A DNA stretch of 17,276 nt, taken from Bacteroidales bacterium. GTDB taxonomy: Bacteria > Bacteroidota > Bacteroidia > Bacteroidales > UBA932. The stretch lies in NCBI GenBank assembly GCA_017383945.1, contig JAFNUQ010000190.1, positions 1-17,276 on the forward strand. Reading direction: 5' to 3'. Below are positions 1-8,333 of the stretch, one piece after another. Every line of letters starts with the position of its first letter. Position 1 is the stretch's first letter. The notes under the pieces were generated by a model, which was not told where the DNA came from, ran no database searches, and was given only the letters and a program-made list of their open reading frames with translations. Both the position numbers and the translations under genes were made by a program.

Positions 1-1216
1 CTCCGGTCTGAAGAGAAGCAAATCTCTGATCAAGATTGAGGCAAGTTGCGATATTGGTATAGTCTACACCATCTCTTCTGCTGATAGCCTCAACCTCAGA
101 CTTGATGCCCTGAGGGTCCCAATCGTCTTCTCCTCTGAGAAGGTTGTATGTATTATAAAGTACAGTGCCGTCATCCTTGATCAGACGGTATGCACCCAAC
201 TGTGCAGACTGGTCAAGAAGAACAGTATTATATGGCTTTGCAGCGCCCACAAATGCAGGCTGTCCATCAATTGTGAGATTGTATTGGTAACATCTAAGCC
301 ATTCCTCCGGACGGAAAGTCCACGCGAGGTAAACCGGACGACCTGCAGTATAGTCACAATCTATGAGCGAATGTCTGCCCACACCCTTGCTGATAGCCTG
401 CACAGGCTCGGAGTGACAGATATTAAACTCACAATCCATAAAGACTGTACCGTAGGTATCTACGCTACCAAACGGCTGTCTGCCCCAGAAATCAATATCA
501 CAGCCCAGATAGACACCATTGCGCGCAAGAGCATCGTCAGTGCACTCCATGTGACAGTTTACAAAAAGCAGACGTCTTGCTCCTGTGAGAGGCGAGAGGT
601 TCAAACGTGCCACAAAACGCACATTCTCAGCATAGGCTCTATCGCCATGGGCAAATGCAAGCTGCGCCTGAGTGATTGCAGAATTGCGCTTAGGGCGATT
701 AAACTCAGGGTTGCGAGGATAAACAAGATCAATATTGCAATAATTACCCATAGTGAGATCCTTAACCACAAGGTCATCACCATAGAAATCAAACATTGTA
801 AAGTTTCCATAAGAGCCCTGGCTCTGTCCTCTAGCGCTTGCAAGCACAACATCCTTAGGGTTTGAACTCATACCAAGAAGCTGAAGCGCATTACAACGCA
901 CTGTGAGGCCGATCGGAGATCCGCCATTGGGATTTCTGCGGACCTGAGGATCGTCCGGATCATCCACCCAGTACACCCAAGGAGCGATATATACCCTCAT
1001 CGGCTGCGCTGCCGAACCATCTGTAAGAGCAGCCATAGCCTGATTGAAATCATTAAAGATATAAGGAGATTTTGCCGCTTCTGCATCACTAAGGCTTCCA
1101 TCTACATAAAATGCCTTAGGTCCAAGCTGCACGGTCTCGCCTTTGTACTCTATGGTCTGAGACCAAGCTGACAGAGCACAAAGTGCCAGAGCAAACGTCA
1201 ATACAAATCTTTTCAT
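1..1216 (-). CDS. Secreted beta-helix protein, distant pectin methylesterase (CE8)-like, partial
   Basis: Only the first 405 codons are present; the reading frame runs open to the window edge, so the C-terminus is missing. It starts 11 bp after the GH43 gene, in the same operon. The N-terminus (MKRFVLTFALALCALSAWSQ) is a type I signal peptide, probably cut before Q20, so the product is exported. Alternating strand-like segments (for example NFTMFDFYGDDLVVKDLTMG near 138-157 and LLFVNCHMECTDDAL near 216-230) suggest a right-handed parallel beta-helix. The order of segments resembles CE8 pectin methylesterases: QAQLAFAHGDRAYAENVRF (183-201) sits where family members have QAVAL followed by GDRAAF. 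The QDTL motif expected next is replaced by RLNL (204-207), and only an Asp near 227-228 could match the nucleophile of DFIFG. Pectin methylesterase activity is therefore uncertain; another carbohydrate esterase, a lyase or a binding protein are possible. Family assignment is from memory of motifs. Confidence 0.75.
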   Translation of the reverse strand, partial: MKRFVLTFALALCALSAWSQTIEYKGETVQLGPKAFYVDGSLSDAEAAKSPYIFNDFNQAMAALTDGSAAQPMRVYIAPWVYWVDDPDDPQVRRNPNGGSPIGLTVRCNALQLLGMSSNPKDVVLASARGQSQGSYGNFTMFDFYGDDLVVKDLTMGNYCNIDLVYPRNPEFNRPKRNSAITQAQLAFAHGDRAYAENVRFVARLNLSPLTGARRLLFVNCHMECTDDALARNGVYLGCDIDFWGRQPFGSVDTYGTVFMDCEFNICHSEPVQAISKGVGRHSLIDCDYTAGRPVYLAWTFRPEEWLRCYQYNLTIDGQPAFVGAAKPYNTVLLDQSAQLGAYRLIKDDGTVLYNTYNLLRGEDDWDPQGIKSEVEAISRRDGVDYTNIATCLNLDQRFASLQTG

Positions 1217-1227
1217 CGTACCAATAT

Positions 1228-2718
1228 TTAATCAAGTTTTCTATACTTGAAGTTACTGAATTTAACCTCACCTTCACCGATAGCCACAAGTCCTGGAAGC
1301 ATACTCTGGAACTCGTGGAAGGTGTTATGATTGTAGCCGGAGATCTCAATACCCCAATCGTCCTGCTTCCAGTTGACGCCATCAAGACTGTAATATGCAG
1401 AAACAACTTGATGATCGTTGCGCAGACGAAGCCAGCAGTGAGTAACATCTGGGATGCGCTGACGCACACCGCCCTTGTCTCTTCTGAAACGCATTGTGCC
1501 TCGCTCGCCAAAGCCTTCGCCGATATAATATTGGCTATTATAATAGAATACAAGGCCAGCAGTAGCGGTTGGGTCACGCTCAATCTCTACCTCAAACTCG
1601 TAGGCCTGGTCGCCTGCAACAAACATAAATGGTGCAGAATTGGCCGGGCTGTCGCCTTGAGCCTTGAGTGTGAGCACTCCGTCTGCAATATTTGCGCGAG
1701 CAGGATCAAAATCCTTATAATACTTCCAGTCAAGGCCGACGCGGAATTCGCCCAGGCGAGCCTTTCTATCATAAGGCTTGAGCGGGAGCGGTGCAGGAAG
1801 TGGATCTTCCACGATATTCTCGCCGAGAGACTCAAACCAGCCTTCTTCATTAAGGATTACAGGCTCAAGAAGGGTCTGACGGCCAAGGTTATAGTAACCG
1901 TTTTCGTAGGCGTGATAAACAATGTACCAGCGACCATCAGGAGTATCGATCAATGAACCGTGTCCTCTTGACCACCAACGATCCGTATTGTGGTATGTGT
2001 GAACGAGCGGATTGTATGGAGAGTTCTCCCAAGGGCCGTCCACACTTTTACTTCTTGCAATTGCCACAAGGTGACTAGTTGGAGGGCCTGCTGTACCACC
2101 TTCCGCTGCGATATAATACCACCAGTCACCGATCTTCTTGATCTTTGGTCCTTCCAAAGCAAGACCTTCAGTAATCCAGCCTTCAGGGATCGGCCAGCCA
2201 TCGTATACCTTTTCAAGGGTGCCAGGCACGGTATCAAGGCCATCTTCTGTGAGCTGGATGCGACGTCCACCACTGAGGAAAAGCCATTTTGTGCCATCAT
2301 CACCCACAGCGATACAAGGATCGATATGTCCAACGTGTAGGTCATATGGCTCGCTCCAAGGACCATATGGGGTGTCTGCAGTTACCACAAAGTTGCCGAC
2401 ATTATGCACTGTAAAATAGATGCAGAACTTGTCTCCCTGCTTAGAGATATCAGGAGCCCATACACTGCCAAGGTATGTCTGAAGAGCATAGCTGATGGGT
2501 TCCCAGTTCACCAGGTCAGTCGAGTGCCACACGATAAGGCCGGGATTATAATCAAATGACGAGTGGGTCATATAGTAATCCTCGCCATCCCTAACTATTG
2601 ATGGATCAGGATAATCTCCTCCAAGGATAGGATTGGTAAATGTTCCGTGAGGAGCAGGGTCAGCGCCACATGATGCCAGCAGCACGATGGTGCTGATGAA
2701 TAAAAGAATTCTTTTCAT
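1228..2718 (-). CDS. Glycoside hydrolase family 43 lipoprotein (beta-xylosidase / alpha-L-arabinofuranosidase type)
   Basis: This 496-residue protein probably hydrolyses xylosyl or arabinofuranosyl linkages in plant cell wall oligosaccharides. The N-terminus is a lipoprotein signal with lipobox LASC (Cys17), placing it in the periplasm or on the cell surface. The five-bladed propeller domain spans about 27-310. The GH43 catalytic triad is visible: general base D38 in DYPDPS, pKa-modulating D133 in HIDP, and general acid E189 in ALEGP. The conserved His of GHGS is H253. Residues from about 320 to 496 form a beta-sandwich of the DUF1349 or concanavalin-like type found at the C-terminus of many GH43 enzymes. 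The gene follows a terminator after the susD-like gene and lies 11 bp before the beta-helix gene, so the last two genes may form a sub-operon. The family is clear; substrate and subfamily cannot be read from sequence alone. Confidence 0.93.
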   Translation of the reverse strand: MKRILLFISTIVLLASCGADPAPHGTFTNPILGGDYPDPSIVRDGEDYYMTHSSFDYNPGLIVWHSTDLVNWEPISYALQTYLGSVWAPDISKQGDKFCIYFTVHNVGNFVVTADTPYGPWSEPYDLHVGHIDPCIAVGDDGTKWLFLSGGRRIQLTEDGLDTVPGTLEKVYDGWPIPEGWITEGLALEGPKIKKIGDWWYYIAAEGGTAGPPTSHLVAIARSKSVDGPWENSPYNPLVHTYHNTDRWWSRGHGSLIDTPDGRWYIVYHAYENGYYNLGRQTLLEPVILNEEGWFESLGENIVEDPLPAPLPLKPYDRKARLGEFRVGLDWKYYKDFDPARANIADGVLTLKAQGDSPANSAPFMFVAGDQAYEFEVEIERDPTATAGLVFYYNSQYYIGEGFGERGTMRFRRDKGGVRQRIPDVTHCWLRLRNDHQVVSAYYSLDGVNWKQDDWGIEISGYNHNTFHEFQSMLPGLVAIGEGEVKFSNFKYRKLD

Positions 2719-2741
2719 ACAGGTAATGGTTATTATTCTCC

Positions 2742-2771
2742 CAAATATACAAAAAAAGGCCGATACATTTC
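2742..2771 (-). promoter_or_regulatory. Possible internal promoter before the GH43 gene
   Basis: Read on the minus strand, TATATTTG (2749 down to 2742) matches the Bacteroides -7 consensus TAnnTTTG exactly. It ends 23 nt before the GH43 start, much like the other promoters in this window. No good TTTG lies 19-20 bp upstream, because that position falls within the terminator hairpin loop (GAAA). It may be a weak promoter that lets the two enzyme genes be expressed apart from susCD, or a chance match in AT-rich DNA. Confidence 0.4.
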
Positions 2772-2781
2772 TGTACCGGCC
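2751..2781 (-). terminator. Intrinsic terminator after the susD-like gene
   Basis: On the minus strand a 10-bp stem (GGCCGGTACA pairing with TGTATCGGCC, one G-T pair) closes a GAAA tetraloop and is followed by seven T residues. It begins 22 nt after the SusD stop codon. This is a textbook Rho-independent terminator. Since the two enzyme genes continue downstream in the same direction, it probably works as a partial terminator that makes susCD mRNA more abundant than enzyme mRNA. Confidence 0.88.
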
Positions 2782-2803
2782 CTCTTTATAAGAGTTAAAT
2801 CTA

Positions 2804-4840
2804 TTATGCGTTAGGGAGACCGTAACCGTTGGTTACATTACCCTTTGACTGCTGGATAGTCTCGAGCGGAATTGGGTGGAAGTAAAGTGGAACTTCTGAT
2901 GCCTCAATACCTGAAAGGATATTGTAGTCCCAAAGCTGATTCTTATCCTTAACCATACCTGCGCCCCACTGAGTCTTTACATAACCGTCAGCTTCAAGAG
3001 CCTTAGCCTCTGCTCCATTAGGATCAATGTACTCAAAGAGACCCTTGATTGCAAGGTTGTGGTCTGTACCCTTCACTGCACCAGCAGATGAAGTTGTTGA
3101 GTAGTCATAAACACCTCTCCAACCTGGAGTAAGAGCAGGATTAGACTCATCTCTATCATAGGTCAATGGCTGATCAAGCTTCACGAGCTTAGTCCAGATG
3201 TACTGAGACATAACTCTACCGTTAGGGAACTCATAGTAACCATCTGCCTCAAGGCCAGCGATGAGAGCCTTGATGTCAGCACGTACCTGCTTAGACTTTG
3301 CTGAGAATGTACCGTTGCGGATCTCATTCCATCTGATATCACCCTCGCCAAGAAGCTCTCTCTTAACCTCAGCATTTACTGCCTCGATGAGAGCATCACC
3401 TTTGAGTCCTGAAAGCTTGTGATTGTCATCACCAAATGCTCTTGCACGGAGCTGGTTGAGGATGCTGAGAGCCTCAGCGTCATCGCCAAGCTGTGCAGAA
3501 GCCTCCGCAAGAAGAAGCATAGTGTTTGACATTCTGCGCATTACATAGTTAAGACCCGAGTTACGGCACTTAGTTACATAAGGAACCTTCATCTTGCTGA
3601 TATCCCACTTATTGATAGCGATACCACCATTAAGACGAGAACCAGAAACGAGAGTTACCATTGCTTCGTTACCTGCACCGTCAGAACCAGTTACAACAGC
3701 AGAAGCATCCCATCTCTTGTCACCATCCTCATAACCTGTGTAGTAGAATGTAGGCATCACACGGATACCGGAGAACACCTTACAAGGGGCAGCATTGGTG
3801 TTACCACCGTTTGATGGACGGCCCTGTGAATATGGACGCTCAGTCTGGTTAGGAGCGATATTACCTACTTCATAGATAGACTCAGGAGAAAGCTCCTTAT
3901 CGTGCATATACTGGAAACCTCTCTGGAATGGGTTGTTTGCATAGTCACGCTCATCAACAGTGATGAAAGAGAGTGAACCCTTGCGCTCATTAAGAACTTT
4001 GCGAAGGTATGTCTGAGCCTCTCTGTAGTAGGGCTGCCAGTCGTTACGGCGAGCATAAGCTGTCTTGTCACCAGTAATCTTCTCTGTGAGCTGAACATCA
4101 CCATAAAGGCCTGAAACGTCCTTACGGATAGTCTGGTAGCCACCTGCAAGAAGAGCTGCCTCACCGATGAGGTGGTTAGCAAATGTACGTGACATTCTCT
4201 CAGCAGTGATACCACCCTCACCAAGGTCATACATATAAGGCTCAACCTCCTTGAGAACAGCGATGATATTGTCAAGAATATCAAATCTTGAAGTAAGAGT
4301 ATAATCCTCAACTACAGAATTCTCGATACCATAAGGAACATCACCATAGTGACGCACGAGCTCATAGTATGAATATGCCCAGAGGGTCATAGCCTCACCG
4401 TGAAGCTGAGTCCAGTAATTTACCTTCTTTGCTTCAATAGCACTCTGGTACTCCTCTTTCTGAGCAATGATATTTGCGATACGAGCACAACGTGCAAGGA
4501 TTGAATAAAGGTTATTGAACTGACCCTTCTTTGTATCTACAGTTGCAGCTGTAGGCTGAAGGAAACCGATACGTCCGTTACCTGAGTTATACTCTGGATA
4601 GTACTCTGCATCTGAGCAAGGGTCATTCCAGTTATAGTTACCACCACCGGCTACGCTACGGTATGTACCATAGCAGAATGCGAGTGTCTTAAATGTCTCT
4701 GCAGGAGTTGATGTTACAAAAGCATCATCAGTCTGAGCAGGAGAAGAAACACCGAGATAGTCGCCTGACTTACACTGAGTAAGGAAAAGGCAAGCTACAA
4801 GAGCAATAATTGAATATAAAATCTTTTTCATACCTGCCAT
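2804..4840 (-). CDS. SusD/RagB-family outer-membrane glycan-binding lipoprotein
   Basis: This is the surface lipoprotein that caps the adjacent SusC-like transporter and delivers oligosaccharides to it. A start at the second Met (ATG 4829-4831, giving MKKILYSII) is more likely than the first at 4840, because the basic residues of the signal peptide follow it directly. The lipobox is LTQC, Cys23 counted from the first Met. Helical, TPR-like segments fill the N-terminal half, including the run near QLHGEAMTLWAYSYYELVRHYGDVPY, which is typical of the family. The C-terminus carries the usual family ending, FHPIPLETIQQSKGNVTNGYG. At 678 residues it is somewhat longer than most SusD proteins. It starts 3 bp after the susC stop, so translation is probably coupled. 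Family membership is certain; ligand specificity is inferred only from neighbours. Confidence 0.96.
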   Translation of the reverse strand: MAGMKKILYSIIALVACLFLTQCKSGDYLGVSSPAQTDDAFVTSTPAETFKTLAFCYGTYRSVAGGGNYNWNDPCSDAEYYPEYNSGNGRIGFLQPTAATVDTKKGQFNNLYSILARCARIANIIAQKEEYQSAIEAKKVNYWTQLHGEAMTLWAYSYYELVRHYGDVPYGIENSVVEDYTLTSRFDILDNIIAVLKEVEPYMYDLGEGGITAERMSRTFANHLIGEAALLAGGYQTIRKDVSGLYGDVQLTEKITGDKTAYARRNDWQPYYREAQTYLRKVLNERKGSLSFITVDERDYANNPFQRGFQYMHDKELSPESIYEVGNIAPNQTERPYSQGRPSNGGNTNAAPCKVFSGIRVMPTFYYTGYEDGDKRWDASAVVTGSDGAGNEAMVTLVSGSRLNGGIAINKWDISKMKVPYVTKCRNSGLNYVMRRMSNTMLLLAEASAQLGDDAEALSILNQLRARAFGDDNHKLSGLKGDALIEAVNAEVKRELLGEGDIRWNEIRNGTFSAKSKQVRADIKALIAGLEADGYYEFPNGRVMSQYIWTKLVKLDQPLTYDRDESNPALTPGWRGVYDYSTTSSAGAVKGTDHNLAIKGLFEYIDPNGAEAKALEADGYVKTQWGAGMVKDKNQLWDYNILSGIEASEVPLYFHPIPLETIQQSKGNVTNGYGLPNA

Positions 4841-4843
4841 AAA

Positions 4844-7800
4844 TTAGAATGAAACATTTACACCAAGGACAAATGAGCGAGCACGTGGATATGCACCCCA
4901 GTCAAGACCAGGAGTTGGATATGTTGCATTGTTGTGGTGCTCGTTTACGCTAACCTCAGGATCGAGACCTGAGTACTTTGTGAGAGTGAGAAGGTTATAT
5001 ACTGTACCATAGACGCGGAGAGCGCTGATACCAAGCTTCTTAGCAAAGTCGCTGCTTGTAGGAAGAGTATAACCGAGAGTCATGGTGTTGAGACGGAGGT
5101 AAGAACCATCCTCGATACCAAGAGTTGAAACTACGCCATCCTCGTTGTAGCAAAGTGGATACTGAGCATTCTTGTTGATTGCGTTGAGTTCCTCTGGAGT
5201 GTGAAGTCTCACGAGCTGACCATTCTGGATGTCATAGATCTTGTATGCATCAGCAAGGAATGCCATATGGTTCTGGTATACTGCAGTCTCCTTGTAACCC
5301 ATCAAAGAAGCCTGACGGTTTACGTTGTAGATCTGGTTGCCTACGCTGTAGTTGAAGTACATACCGAGATCCCAGTTCTTGTAGTTGGCGTTGATGTTGA
5401 AACCACCTGTAAACTTAGCGTTCATGTTACCGATGATTGTGTAGTCAGCGTCATCAACGAGCATATTACCATCAGTATCAGCAAACTTAGCCATACCTGG
5501 ATATGCATTCTGACCTGTAGGAGTTGTTACACCGTGTACAACACCTGTAACAGCAGGGCTCACGTCTGGAATACCTGGCTTAAGAGTATAGAGGTTAGTT
5601 GTAGGATCATAAGTGAAGTCATCAGTAGTATACATACCTACATATGTAAGACCTCTTACAAGACCTACTGGCTTGTCTACATAAAGACCATAGTCATTAC
5701 CAGGGTTACCTGCTGAGAACCAACCTGAACCGTAGATACCGGTTACACCCTCTGCGAGAGCGTCAACGTTGTTGCGGTTGAAGTTGATGTTACCACCAAT
5801 CTGGAGGCCCCAGTCCTTAGTCTCAACGAGAGTAGCATTGAGAGAGATCTCAAGACCCTTGTTGCTTGTCTGACCTACGTTTGCATATGTTGAGGTGAAA
5901 CCTGTGATACCAGGGATAGTTGTGCGCATAAGGAGGTCCTTAGTAGTATTCCAGTATGCGTCGATTGTACCTGAAAGCTTACCATCAAAGAGACCGAAGT
6001 CTACACCGACGTTACGAGTGATTGTAGTCTCCCACTTGAGGTCAGGGTTTGCCATTGAAGAAGCAAGAGTATATGATACATAGTTTGTACCATTGTAAGT
6101 ATAGTTGGTTGAGCTTGCAGACCAAGTCTGTGACCAGAGGTCAGAGCTGATACCATCGTTACCTACTGTACCATAAGATACGCGAAGCTTGAGCTCATCC
6201 ATATCTACGCCCTGCATGAAGTCTTCCTCCAATACCTTCCAAGCAAATGCACCTGCTGGGAAGTAACCCCAACGATGATTAGGAGCAAACTTAGAAGAAC
6301 CATCGGCACGGAATGTAGCAGTGAAGAGGTAACGGTCCATCAATGTGTAGTTTACACGACCGAAGTATGAAAGGATGCGCTCAGGAGTGTTGTAACCTGT
6401 ATAGAATGGGTTAGTCTCTGTGCTGTGCTCCTTGTCAAACTGGTTGATCATCGCAAAGGCATTGTCCTTTGTGAAGTTTGAAGGGAAGTGGTCAGCCTTG
6501 ATAGTCATGCTGTCACCACCTGTATTGGACATCTCCTGACCCACGAGTACATTGAATCTGTGATTCTCACCGAAATTGAACTCGTAACCGAGAGTGTTGG
6601 TCCAACGCATTCTCCAAGAGTTACCCATAGAAAGGGTAGCTGCACCGGCAAACTGCTTCTCACCTGTAGCGTCGTCGATATAGTTGTTGTGGATAGCACC
6701 GCCCCAGATCTTGTTCTGGTTGTAGCTACGACGGAGAGTGAGGTCAGTGTGATATCTCAAGCCCTTAAGGATGTTCCAGTCGAGAGAAACAGTACCTGTG
6801 AGGGTCTGACGCTGACGGAGAGGCTCGTAGTCCATGATACGGTTGTATGGATCATAGCGGTCCCAAAGTGGGTACTTACCATACTGCTCGATAGCGCCCT
6901 CTCTGAAAGCAGCTGTATCACCAAGGAGGTCCTCAGTTGCGATTGGACGGAAACGGTATGCAAATGAAAGGAGTGAACCGTTGTTGTTACCGGCAGACTC
7001 GTCAGAAACAACTGTTACGTCAGTGTAACGGAGGTCGAGACCTACATTGAGGTTATTAGAGATCTTCTGGTTAACCTTGAGGGCTACATTGGCTCTCTGG
7101 TTGTATGAATTAACCTTCATACCCTGCTCGTCATTGTAGTTGACAGAGAAGAGAACCTTAGTATTCTCGTTACCACCAGAAACTGAGAGGTCGTGGCTGT
7201 GTGAGAGTGAGTTATTGTAAACCTTCTTCTGGATATCATATGCCTTTACATTCTTGTAACGGTTGATATCGCCATACTTACCGATACCGAAGAGCTTCTC
7301 AAATGGCTCAACAAACTGAGAACCATTGGCATCAGCATTTGCCCATACATAAGACACATAGTCATATGGGTTCATTGCCTCGATATAAGCAGTAGGAGTG
7401 TTCAACTTAGCATAACCGCTATAGCTGACCTTTACCTTACCCTCCTTAGCACCCTTGGTAGTGATGAGAACTACACCGTTGGCACCACGAGCACCATAGA
7501 TAGCTGTTGAAGAAGCATCCTTGAGGATGTCGATTGACTCTACCTGATCTGAAGGGATGTCGCTAAGTGTACCTGCAACACCGTCGATGAGGATGAGAGG
7601 ATCGTTGCTCTGAGAGATAGAGCCACCACCGCGGACGCGGATGTTGATAGTAGCATCTGGACGACCGTCCTGAGAAACGATGTTCACACCGGCGAGCTTA
7701 CCCTGGAGAGCCTGTGCAATGTTTGATACAGGAGCAGAAGCAAGCTGCTTAGAGTTTACAGAAGCTACAGAACCTGTGAGGTCACGTCTCTTGACTGTCT

Positions 7801-8137
7801 GATAACCGATAACGACTGTTTCATCAAGGAAAAGAGCATCCTCTTTGAGAACAAAATTATAAACGTTCTGATTCTGAGCCACAGTCATCTTCTCATCAGC
7901 ATAACCGATGAGGGATGCAACGATTGTAGAACCAGTAGGAACTGTGAGTGTCCACTCACCATCAAGAGCAGTGATTGTACCATTCATAGTACCTTCCACC
8001 AAAACGGAAGCACCAATGATTGGCTCACCATTGACATCTTTTACAGTTCCGGAAACTTTCTGCTGAGCAAAAGCTACGCCCCCCCCAATAAGGATGAGAA
8101 CCGCAGCAAATGCAGCCTTAAGATGAGAATTCATCAT
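4844..8137 (-). CDS. SusC/RagA-family TonB-dependent oligosaccharide transporter
   Basis: This 1097-residue protein is an outer-membrane transporter powered by TonB, and forms a complex with the SusD-like protein encoded next. A signal peptide ends at AFA-QQ (cleavage after A24). A carboxypeptidase-regulatory-like beta-sandwich follows at about 27-98 (VSGTVKDVNGEPIIGASVLV). The segment DETVVIGYQTVKRRDLTGSV (105-124) marks the TonB box and the start of the plug, which contains the family signatures VRGGGSISQSNDPLILIDG and DILKDASSTAIYGARGANGV. The remainder is the 22-strand barrel, ending in an aromatic residue (GVNVSF) as expected for BAM insertion. There is no N-terminal STN domain, so it is probably not of the type that signals to an anti-sigma factor. 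A run of eight G bases lies in the signal peptide codons (Gly18-Gly20). A near-perfect promoter lies upstream. Confidence 0.97.
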   Translation of the reverse strand: MMNSHLKAAFAAVLILIGGGVAFAQQKVSGTVKDVNGEPIIGASVLVEGTMNGTITALDGEWTLTVPTGSTIVASLIGYADEKMTVAQNQNVYNFVLKEDALFLDETVVIGYQTVKRRDLTGSVASVNSKQLASAPVSNIAQALQGKLAGVNIVSQDGRPDATINIRVRGGGSISQSNDPLILIDGVAGTLSDIPSDQVESIDILKDASSTAIYGARGANGVVLITTKGAKEGKVKVSYSGYAKLNTPTAYIEAMNPYDYVSYVWANADANGSQFVEPFEKLFGIGKYGDINRYKNVKAYDIQKKVYNNSLSHSHDLSVSGGNENTKVLFSVNYNDEQGMKVNSYNQRANVALKVNQKISNNLNVGLDLRYTDVTVVSDESAGNNNGSLLSFAYRFRPIATEDLLGDTAAFREGAIEQYGKYPLWDRYDPYNRIMDYEPLRQRQTLTGTVSLDWNILKGLRYHTDLTLRRSYNQNKIWGGAIHNNYIDDATGEKQFAGAATLSMGNSWRMRWTNTLGYEFNFGENHRFNVLVGQEMSNTGGDSMTIKADHFPSNFTKDNAFAMINQFDKEHSTETNPFYTGYNTPERILSYFGRVNYTLMDRYLFTATFRADGSSKFAPNHRWGYFPAGAFAWKVLEEDFMQGVDMDELKLRVSYGTVGNDGISSDLWSQTWSASSTNYTYNGTNYVSYTLASSMANPDLKWETTITRNVGVDFGLFDGKLSGTIDAYWNTTKDLLMRTTIPGITGFTSTYANVGQTSNKGLEISLNATLVETKDWGLQIGGNINFNRNNVDALAEGVTGIYGSGWFSAGNPGNDYGLYVDKPVGLVRGLTYVGMYTTDDFTYDPTTNLYTLKPGIPDVSPAVTGVVHGVTTPTGQNAYPGMAKFADTDGNMLVDDADYTIIGNMNAKFTGGFNINANYKNWDLGMYFNYSVGNQIYNVNRQASLMGYKETAVYQNHMAFLADAYKIYDIQNGQLVRLHTPEELNAINKNAQYPLCYNEDGVVSTLGIEDGSYLRLNTMTLGYTLPTSSDFAKKLGISALRVYGTVYNLLTLTKYSGLDPEVSVNEHHNNATYPTPGLDWGAYPRARSFVLGVNVSF
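8079..8086 (-). repeat. G8 homopolymer in the SusC signal peptide
   Basis: The coding strand has eight consecutive G residues covering codons Gly18 and Gly19 and the first two bases of Gly20. A length change by slippage would shift the frame before the mature protein begins, switching the transporter off. Whether the tract varies cannot be known from one sequence. Confidence 0.9.
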
Positions 8138-8211
8138 AATTTGAACTGATTTAATTAAACTTATAGGTTATTGATTAGTTATAAATCTCTTACGGGCATA
8201 AAAATAATCTG

Positions 8212-8242
8212 CAAATATATCCATTATTTTATATTTAACAAA
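8212..8242 (-). promoter_or_regulatory. Promoter of the susC-like operon
   Basis: On the minus strand TTTG (8242 down to 8239), then exactly 19 bp, then TATATTTG (8219 down to 8212), match the Bacteroides -33/-7 consensus fully. Transcription should start near 8206, leaving a leader of about 70 nt before the ATG. The leader shows no strong hairpin. Confidence 0.82.
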
Positions 8243-8276
8243 TTTTAAAGTAAGAGGCTATTGTTTTTATAATTTA

Positions 8277-8306
8277 TTGATAATTCCAGCGTTTTTGTTA
8301 AATTTG
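8277..8306 (+). promoter_or_regulatory. Promoter of the kdgK operon
   Basis: TTG (8277-8279), then 19 bp, then TAAATTTG (8299-8306), match the Bacteroides primary sigma factor consensus. Transcription should start near 8312, about 22 nt before the ATG at 8334. It lies back to back with the susC promoter, with 34 bp between the two -33 elements, so one bound regulator could act on both. Confidence 0.82.
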
Positions 8307-8333
8307 CAAGTTGTAATAACTAATTTAAGTCCT

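Noticed and set aside
284..865. A 193-codon plus-strand reading frame
   Set aside because: It lies wholly antisense to the beta-helix gene, has no signal or domain, and its composition is that of a reverse-frame shadow.
5201..5716. A 171-codon plus-strand reading frame inside the SusC-like gene
   Set aside because: It is antisense to a well-conserved barrel region and its protein has no recognisable features.
8150..8184. Palindrome TTTAATTAAA and an inverted TTATA/TATAA pair in the susC leader
   Set aside because: Both are pure AT or nearly so in AT-rich DNA and give no stable hairpin; not supportable as an operator or riboswitch.
8277..8333. N-terminal extension of KdgK from an earlier ATG
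   Set aside because: It would start inside the -33 element of the gene's own promoter, and the added residues do not match the family start [11 protein letters not shown].
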